From Cercophora sp. LCS_1 (Eukaryota; Ascomycota; Sordariomycetes; Sordariales; Lasiosphaeriaceae), in the NCBI GenBank assembly GCA_036250225.1, contig JAPZLL010000001.1, positions 310,001 through 374,000 on the forward strand: a stretch of DNA of 64,000 bases, written 5' to 3'. Positions 56,822-64,000 of the stretch are shown in pieces. Position 1 is the first letter of the stretch. Each line of letters starts with the position of its first letter. The notes beneath the pieces are model-generated. The model was not told where the DNA came from. It worked only from the letters and a program-made list of their open reading frames with translations, and searched no databases. The position numbers and the translations under genes were made by a program.

Positions 56822-57668
56822 CGTGAGGCACGCGCCGTTCGGCGGCTTCAATGTTCGAGATGGTGTTGCGAGGTGGTGTGGTGCCGTCGATCGAAGTTGG
56901 GAAAAGAAGTCAAAGAAGAGCCAAGAACTTGCAGGCTCGTTTCGGGTCCGGGATTGCGGCCGTCAGAGCAAGAATTTTTGAAGTGGCTCGCGATCCTATT
57001 TGCTCATCTTGGGTTTGTGATGTTGCGACGAAGATGCGCGCAACAACGTCGTCGGTGGATGCGATTCACGTCGCGTTGGCGTGCCTGGAGAACGAGGCTT
57101 GGAAATTTGGGACCGGGGTGCGAGAACGCGGGCGATGAGGCTGAAGACAAGGCGGTCCCCTGCAAAAGCTGCATCCACGGATGCACCCGCCCTCAGAGTC
57201 ACCCTAACCCTGGCACTTGAGAGTTCTGAACAAGAAGCCTGAAAACTAACATATGGGGAGAGATGTTTCTATAGTAAAAAGGGGGTTTACTCAATATCAT
57301 AAGACGCAAAGGTATAATAAATGAATTTCGAAAAAGTAAAAAAATATTTTACTACCATGTCTATCAGGAGGTAAGCCTGGTGGAAATCATCATCAGATTT
57401 AGTTTGTGGATATTTTGGTCACCGACTTGTCACCGATTTGGTGAGGCAACGAGGTCAAGGCTGGCACATCACAGCAGCGGAATGAACCAATTGCTGGTTG
57501 ACCAGAGCACAATCTTATTCAAGCATAATGTTAAAAAGCAATTTGAATTTGCTACCATCGAAACCATCTCTCAAACTCAGGCGAAGAATGATAAGATAGA
57601 CAAACACAGCCCCAGGGTTAGGAGTAACTGTAAACAATAGCTCAGGGGTAATTGACCTTCACCCAGAC
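56822..57668. other. Upstream region of CTR9, with AT-rich patch
   Basis: This 847-bp stretch between CTR9 and the secreted protein gene contains a sharply AT-rich patch (about 57240-57400) with two short inverted repeats, and telomere-like motifs at 57201-57211 and 57614-57622. No gene was recognised. Confidence 0.45.
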
Positions 57669-58531
57669 TCACTTCTTCGAACCCAAACAACTTCCCAGAG
57701 CACTCCTCAAACACAAACCCCTCTTTGAGTTGGCCTTCCCAGTTCTTGTGCCAGAAGTGAAAATGAATTTAGCCAGCCCTGTATTCGCACATGTTCCTGC
57801 AGCCGCAACCTTGACACACTTGCCAACGTCCGGCTTCGATGGATCCTCGCAGCAGCTCCCGATGAGACACTTCTCATTTCCAAGTGCTGCACACTCGGTA
57901 TTTTTCGTACAGTTGGGTTCTTCGCTGCAGTAGTTGTTCTCAAAGCAGAAACTGTTGCCCTGCGGGTCAAATCCGCATGCGCAGTCGCCCAAGGGGCCAC
58001 TGCACGGATGCGATGTATAGTTTCCACATCTGGCACCGACACAACCTGTTGGCGTTGGAATTTGAGTGTGTGTTATAGTTGTTGTTACGGTGGTTGTTGT
58101 TGTTGTCCGAGTTGTTCCCGTTGAGGTAAACGTGGCTGTGACAACGACAATGGTACAGGTGCCGGTGGAGGATGTGGGGGAGGTAGTAAAGGAAGAAACC
58201 GAAGATTGCGGGCTAGGCGTAGCCGGGGAAGAGATGCTCGATGAGCTTGAGGACAACGACGTCTGCTGACGCTTGGCTAACGGGGTGGTTGTTGCAGTAA
58301 CGAACGCCTCGACAGTCACGGTGGCTGTCACGGCCGCAGTTCTGCCCGAGCATTAGATACAGCAAATTGGTATACATCTGGGTGGCAAGATACTAACGCT
58401 TGGGGTTTGGTCAAAGTAGTGGTGATAGTACTGGTGCAGCTCGATACAGCTCGAAGTACAAGACCTGGCGGTGGCTTGACAGCGGCCAGGGCCAGAGCAG
58501 CAAAATTCAACTTGAAAAAAAGAAGCTTCAT
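57669..58531 (-). CDS. Small secreted Cys-rich, Ser/Thr-rich protein
   Basis: Two exons, 58531-58398 and 58341-57669, with a 56-nt intron (58342-58397), give 268 aa. The N-terminus MKLLFFKLNFAALALAAV is a signal peptide; an upstream in-frame ATG at 58552 would give a poorer one. A Lys-Arg site (LAKRQQTS) near residue 65 suggests Kex2 processing. Then come Ser/Thr-rich stretches (TTTTTTVTTTITHTQIP) likely to be O-glycosylated, and a Cys-rich module beginning GCVGARCGNYTSHPC. It contains CACGFDPQG, FCF, CSEEPNC and CLIGSCCED, about 14 cysteines, and resembles Cys-rich modules common in secreted fungal proteins. A C-terminal GPI signal is not evident. Function unknown; wall-associated or effector-like roles are possible. 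Confidence 0.78.
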
Positions 58532-60131
58532 CCCGGTGGCTTTGATGTACATTCAAATTTTGACTGATACTGCGGGAGAGGGAAGCACAATCAGCGGCGG
58601 GGTTGAGATGCTTTATAGAAACCACTGGTCTTGAGTTGGGAATATCCCTCGAGCCCAGTCCAGATCCGTGGCGGTTCTTGATTGCCTTCACACCCCTTGA
58701 TCTCAAAAAATAAGCCAGCGGAGCTATCCATATGGTGTGATACCCTCTTGTCTTGCATTGAAACACAGGGTCTCGGGGGAAGGGGCAGGCTGTGTTCGAG
58801 CAGGTACACATAGAGCAGACAGGCGCAGAGTGAGGGACCCCTCTCAAGGACAGCCGAGGAGAACGAAATTCACCTGTATTGAAACAAGGGCTTAAAATAC
58901 CGACGTGTCTGCTCTCGCGCCCGTCTTTTGAAGATAGCTTCCTTTCCGAAAGGCTTCAGCGGGATGCTGGTTACTGCGAATGCTTACGTTGCTCGACCAC
59001 CAGGCGGAGATTACCGCAATGCCGGAGCGGAGGCGTGCAAGTAGCAATCAACAACTACACCATAAAACTTAACTCCCGAATTTGGGCTGTTGCGAAACCC
59101 GAGAAGTATTCCTCAACGAGGGCCTTCTCCCATCGCCATGTCTTGCGTCGCTTCCGTGGGTTATGGAGTGCGGATTATCGTGACGCATTTGCATGTGTCG
59201 ATTGATGGCTCCGAGAAGGTCTCGGAGTCAGTGATGGAAAAGACACGGTGAAGTGTGAGACTTGCATTGTTTCTGCAGCCAACCTTCAATAAATCGGTCT
59301 TGGTCGTGAGCTGGCTCACATCGGAGATTATCAATGTTTCGATGCGTGACAAACTCATGCTTTGCGACATTCTCGGGGAATAGCAGATGTTTAACTCTAG
59401 CAGAGAGGTACTCGATGTGAGCTTGTACCTCGCTTTGACTTTCACCCCATACCTTCATGCAACATCATTTTGCCAGGTAGGACTTCTGGGTTGCTAATGT
59501 AAGGTAGTCAATTGAGGCTGATGAGCTCAGAAGCAAACTTAGGCGCTAATCAATTGGCGACTTGATATTTATTACTGCCATGGAGCCACCGGGCTGCCAT
59601 AGAGGCTGTAATACGCAGAGCTCTTGAACAAAATTCATTGGCCTCAAGATGCAAGTCAATTGAAGTTTGGTGGTTGCGGCGGGATGATGACCCCTTACGT
59701 AAGACCCCAGGCTTCTTGGCCTGTGCGCGGCCTCGTCGTCATTCCCCAAGTTGGGGCGCCAGGATGCCGCTGGTGAAGCTCGGTGTCCCACTCATCCGTC
59801 AACAACAATAATCTGGGCAACGTGAATGCTCAGCAGTCCTACCACCAGTTTCTTTGCACATCGAAACACGCAGATACACGAAAACAGGTAAAAGATACTT
59901 GGGAATCAGTCTGACAATCTGTCTCCACCGAATGCGCAGCTTGTAACCAGCTGTTCCCTGTCGAGAGCTCCGGCGTCACGAACCCCACCCCCGCGCAAGT
60001 CGGCGCCGTCGCCAACGCCGAGTTCACAAACACCACCTCACTCCGCCATCGCACCCGAGGAAAATCGGCACGCCGGTTTATCCTGGCTCTTCGGTGCCCC
60101 GGTATACCTGCCTTCCAGATAAAGCGGAACC
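58532..60131. other. Intergenic between the secreted protein and sorting nexin genes
   Basis: This 1.6-kb divergent region contains no recognisable gene. Short minus-strand open frames around 59160-60050 show no family resemblance. It should hold promoters for both flanking genes. Confidence 0.45.
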
Positions 60132-62245
60132 ATGTGGAACGACGAGGACAATAACCCCTACGGTGGGAGCTATGAGCGCCGCGACTCGTTTACCTCGTCG
60201 TCCGTCAATCCCTCTTCTCCCATAACTCGCGATTGTGAGTCTGCTTCTGCTTCTTCTCTACATACATGTCAATATGTTCGACACTACGGGCATGGACGAT
60301 GTTCCCTTGCGCCTCCGGCCAGCTGTTATCGAATCTGACTGGGAATATCTAGACCCTCGCTACGATGCTCCTCACACGCCCTCGACCACGAGTGATGAGG
60401 CTCCTGCCGCCAACAACCGAGACTTTAGTGGCACTGATAGCGACGAGGACGCTGATGCGCACGCTCATGGCGAACTTGTGCCCCGGCGCAAGCCAGGCGG
60501 CTACGACAGTCGTGTGGAACAGATGCTCTACGAAAACCCCGAGCTTCCTATCTTGATCACGGACGCGGGAAAGAGCACAGAGAGCGGCGGCAGATATATC
60601 GTTTACACCATCAAGACAGGGGTAAGATTTTTGTTCGGTATTAGGTGATCCATGTGCTGACTACTAGGCAGGACCTCATTGTGCGCAGGAGGTATTCAGA
60701 GTTTGCCTCGCTTCGCGAGACACTTACAAGACTACACCCAACTCTTGTCATCCCTCCCATACCCGAGAAGCATACCATGGCCGATTATGCAGCGAACCCT
60801 ACCAACGCAAAGCAAGATCAGCAAATCATTGATCTGCGGAAGCGCATGTTGGCAGTCTTCCTAAACCGCTGTCGGCGTATGGAGCAAGTGCGGACAGACG
60901 GTGTTTGGTGGCGATTCTTGGATCCAAACTCCAGTTGGGTAAGTCGTGATAGTCGCGGACTTGGTCTAGGCTAACACGGCACAGAATGAGGTTGTCCACT
61001 CGCACCCGGTAGCCTCAATACCCAAGTCGATTATGAAGGCCCCTCCTCTAGATACGGCTAACCCAACGCCTGGCCACGCTTTTCTTCCAGTTCCCGCCGC
61101 CTCGGCACGCCTGAGATCAACACCCAAACAAGACGTCGCTGGGCCCAGCGGCCAGAGCCTTCCGCGCTTCCCGCCCGATTCTGCCAACCTCACAGAGCAG
61201 GAGCTGGATCCCTACTTTGTCGCGTTCGAGAGCAATATCAAAGAGCTGGAGAACTTGCTTTCTGGACCAATGGAGAAAGTAAACCGTCGCACCCTCAGTC
61301 ACTTGTCCTCTTTGGGTTCAGATCTCTCAGAGCTTGGCGCACGATACAATGCCTTCGCGCTCTCCGAGCCAGATTCGTCATTGGCCCCAGCAATCGAGAG
61401 AATAGGTCAAGCAGCCGACTCATCCTACATCGCCACAGAAGAGCTGTCAAGCTCGCTAGGCGCCAGTTTTGCGGAACCGATGCGCGAGAATGCGCAGTTC
61501 GCAGGCGTCGTGCGCAATGTTTTGCGGTACAGGATCTTGAAACGCGTACAGCAGGAAATGACGACAGACGAGTTGTATAAGAAGCGACTTTTGCTGGAGG
61601 ACCTTGAACGAAGCGAGGCCGAAACTCGAAGACTCGATCAATATCTTAGTGGCAGTCAACAGATTCAGCCGCCGCGAAGATCGACGAGCCTCCGGGAACC
61701 GTCAACCCAGCATCGGAGGGATGGTAGCGGAGAGGACACGGCCTCGATTGACTCAGACTTCCCTCCCACCCACGGTGACTTCTCGTCGGCACCATCGGCG
61801 AAGATCGGAACGCCCGAACGCGTGCCCGCAAGCAGCCCCACCCACAAAAAGGCGGCCAGCGGGAACTCGATTACGAACAAGATTTTCGGGCCCATACGGC
61901 ATGCGGTGCAGGGTGTGGTTGACCATGACCCCGAGCGGACACGGCGGGACACGATCAGCAAGACAAGGGAGTCAATCGAGCAGCTGGAGCAGGCCGAGGT
62001 TGCGGCGGCCAAGGATGTTAAGGATGCTAGTGCCAGCGTCCTGAGGGACCTCAAACGGTTTCAGCGGGAGAAGGAAGACGATCTCAGGCGGTATATGGTG
62101 AGTGTCAAGGTGACCTAGATCAAATGTTGCCTGCTAACGCGAGCTCCAGCTTGCATATGCCAAGAGCCAGATTGAATGGGCAAAAAAGAACAAGGAGACG
62201 TGGGAGGAAGCCAAGGCTGAAGTTAATAAGATCGACGAGTCTTGA
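60132..62245 (+). CDS. snx41: Sorting nexin (Snx41/Atg20 type)
   Basis: Snx41/Atg20 proteins bind PI3P on endosomes and act in membrane recycling and autophagy-related transport. Five exons (60132-60234, 60323-60621, 60672-60938, 60985-62097, 62150-62245) give 625 aa. The start MWNDEDNNPYGG is typical of fungal Snx41. The PX domain spans ~90-220: ITDAGKSTESGGRYIVYTI, then VRRRYSEFASLRETL and PPIPEKH, with the RRYSEF lipid-binding motif. The C-terminal half is a BAR-like coiled coil (VLRYRILKRVQQEM, YKKRLLLEDLERSEAETRR). Intron 1 is uncertain: the frame upstream of the chosen acceptor (60322) stays open and reads MDDVPLRLRPAVIESDW, which looks coding, but there is no earlier AG. Remaining junctions are solid. 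Confidence 0.83.
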
Positions 62246-63070
62246 GAAGTCGGTTATACCCAGATGATCAGCGAAGGGGTGGCGTATTGGTTCTCGAACT
62301 GGAAAAGAGTTCAAGGAAGCTGTTCAGGAGCCTCGGATGTATTCTAAGGGCGGTTACAGCACTCGATAGATAGGTTGTCCAACTGACAGCGGGTGCACTT
62401 TGCAATGCCCCTGTTTGACAAACAACAGGGTTGAGCCAAAGCTGGTGGTAGCCTCGCCATTACCCTGAAGGCCCTGCAGAATGTCCAGACACCTCAATAT
62501 TGTGTGGTTGCCTCGCTTCGCGGGATGGATTGTCGTCGGAGAGTTCAGGGCTGCGGAACTGGTCTCTTGGTCTTTCCTAGTACAAGAATTGCAAATCTTA
62601 GCGATTCATAGTCTAGAGGATTTACGTTGGCAATTTTCGGCGTGTCTATTGTTAAAGTTCCAGATAAAACCTCCCAATCCCCCTCCATATCCCAACAGTA
62701 TTTATACCTTCTGTACTGCCCGATACCCTAATACCTACCTGGTCTCCAAAAACGAACGCAACACAAGCCTGAGAGTTTGTGCCCGACATTTTTGTACCCA
62801 ACATTTTTGTACGTGTCTTGGCTTGGACCTGGCCCGTCGAGATCTTGGGCGTTATCGATAAGAACCACAGGCGCGTCCCTGAAGCTACAAAACCCATCCC
62901 GGGTCACTTTCAGCACAGGGGGTGAACAAACGGCCCTCGATTAACCCAGCACACACCGATCGCATCCCTCTTTTGCTCCTGCTCTCGAATACGACACGCG
63001 CTCCTCTATTACATAGCGCCATCCGCGACACAAGCTCTCCTTTCCTCGACGCCCACACGCGTTTGCGACA
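62246..63070. other. Intergenic upstream of the capping enzyme gene
   Basis: This 825-bp stretch contains a 12-bp direct repeat (ACATTTTTGTAC) at 62786-62797 and 62801-62812, about 260 bp before the next ATG. No gene was recognised. Confidence 0.4.
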
Positions 63071-64000
63071 ATGGACTCGTCCTCGCATCCAATCCCCGAC
63101 ATTGCGAGTCCAGGCATAAAGGCCGACCACGCCCTTGCTAAGAGCATGCGGCGCGAAGTCTCGGACCTGCTCGGCCGCGGCGGGACGCTCGGGTTCCCCG
63201 GCGCGCAGCCCGTATCGTTTGCGCGACGCCATCTCGACGAGTTGCGAAGACAGGACTACTACGTGTGCGAAAAGTCGGACGGCATCCGGTACCTGCTGTA
63301 CCTGACAGCCGATGAGCACGGCAACGAGTCGCACTACCTCATCGACCGCAAGAACGAGTACTGGTGGATTCACCAGCGAAACCTCCATTTCCCCCTGCAC
63401 GGCGACGCGCAGGCCTTTCACACGGGGACGCTGATCGACGGCGAGCTGGTGATGGATCGCATGCCAAACGGGACCAAGGTCCCCAAGTTCTTGGTCTTTG
63501 ATCTGCTCGCGCTCGACGGCAAAGCGGATCTGCTGTCCAAACCGCTCGATAAAAGGCTGGGGTATTTCAAGGAGCACGTCATGAAGCCGTACAAGCGCCT
63601 GTTTCAGGAGTATCCCGACGAGCTCAAGTTTCAGGCTTTCCAGGTCGAGATGAAGGAGATGCAGTTCAGCTACGGGATCGAGATGATGTTTCGCGAGGTC
63701 CTGCCGAGTCTGAAGCATAATAATGACGGGCTCATTTTTACGTGCCGCACGACGCCGTACCAGTTTGGCACGGATCAGCATATCCTCAAGTGGAAGGCGC
63801 CGCAGCAGAATACGATTGATTTTCGACTCAAGTTGAATTTCCCCTTGGTCGAGCCGACCGAATGGGAGAGAGCCGAGGGGCAGCCGGAGCCGTTTGTGGA
63901 TTACGACAGCGTGCCCGACGCGAGATTGATGGTGTATAAGGGTGGTAGTCGGTACGAGGAGTTTCCCGATCCGCTTTACATCACCGAGCAGGAGTGGGAG
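63071..64000 (+). CDS. CEG1: mRNA capping enzyme, guanylyltransferase subunit (partial)
   Basis: This enzyme transfers GMP to the 5' diphosphate end of nascent mRNA, forming the cap. The first 310 codons are in the window without a stop or intron, and the gene runs past position 64000. The nucleotidyltransferase motif I is KSDG at 68-71, with Lys68 as the GMP-binding lysine. Motif III is visible in TLIDGELVMD, motif IIIa in KFLVFDLLALDG, motif IV in HNNDGLIFT and motif V in ILKWKAP. The N-terminus before it is short and lacks the RNA triphosphatase domain of animal enzymes, as expected for fungi, where that activity is a separate protein. The start at 63071 gives MDSSSHPIPDIASPG. Confidence 0.95.
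   Translation, partial: MDSSSHPIPDIASPGIKADHALAKSMRREVSDLLGRGGTLGFPGAQPVSFARRHLDELRRQDYYVCEKSDGIRYLLYLTADEHGNESHYLIDRKNEYWWIHQRNLHFPLHGDAQAFHTGTLIDGELVMDRMPNGTKVPKFLVFDLLALDGKADLLSKPLDKRLGYFKEHVMKPYKRLFQEYPDELKFQAFQVEMKEMQFSYGIEMMFREVLPSLKHNNDGLIFTCRTTPYQFGTDQHILKWKAPQQNTIDFRLKLNFPLVEPTEWERAEGQPEPFVDYDSVPDARLMVYKGGSRYEEFPDPLYITEQEWE

Overview
The window is nuclear DNA of a filamentous ascomycete, most likely a Sordariomycete. It carries single-copy eukaryotic genes broken by short introns (46-145 nt, mostly 46-90) with GT...AG ends, spaced a few hundred bases to 1 kb apart, with GC-rich coding sequence and no operon, CRISPR or bacterial signal. I identified 21 protein genes (the last is cut by the window end) and one tRNA-Glu gene. 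Exon joins were set by hand from splice signals and family conservation.

Layout. 0.35-9.9 kb: aminopeptidase P (AMPP), a FUN14-type mitochondrial outer-membrane protein, a long disordered nuclear-type protein with a KEN box, TIP41 (TOR/PP2A signalling), Aurora kinase and the mitochondrial protease ATP23. 10.6-15.3 kb: glutamate 5-kinase (first step of proline synthesis), ribosome-assembly factor NIP7 and a zinc alcohol dehydrogenase. 15.9-21.6 kb: three minus-strand genes, a fungal transcription factor without an N-terminal zinc cluster, a PrpF-family isomerase with a presequence-like N-terminus, and a six-hairpin glycosidase-like protein; with the dehydrogenase they look like a small accessory metabolic neighbourhood. 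22.3-25.1 kb: the Hsp104/ClpB disaggregase.

25.1-42.9 kb is very different. Almost 18 kb holds one recognisable gene, a TALE-class homeobox transcription factor (28.3-29.7 kb), with 3.3 kb of empty sequence downstream and about 13 kb upstream. Nothing there resembles a known protein, and it does not look like AT-rich mutated repeat DNA. It may be a large regulatory region, a very long leader, or noncoding transcription units.

42.9-64 kb is again gene-dense. It opens with the most unusual gene of the window, a 1,048-residue protein joining a caspase-like domain, a homeodomain-like segment with His at the normally invariant Asn51 position, and a rhodanese/MAPK-phosphatase-type domain without the catalytic Cys. 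Then come PBN1 (GPI mannosyltransferase subunit), a sulfotransferase-like gene with a 19-nt microexon, mitochondrial ribosomal protein mL67/Mhr1, tRNA-Glu(UUC) with an 8-nt intron, CTR9 of the Paf1 complex, a small secreted Cys-rich Ser/Thr-rich protein, an Snx41/Atg20-type sorting nexin, and the 5' part of the mRNA capping guanylyltransferase.

Most genes are housekeeping and not functionally linked. Several serve mitochondria (FUN14, ATP23, mL67, probably PrpF) or the nucleus and gene expression (Aurora, CTR9, capping enzyme, NIP7). The parts most worth attention are the caspase-homeodomain-rhodanese protein, the gene-poor homeobox domain, and the PrpF/glycosidase/regulator group.
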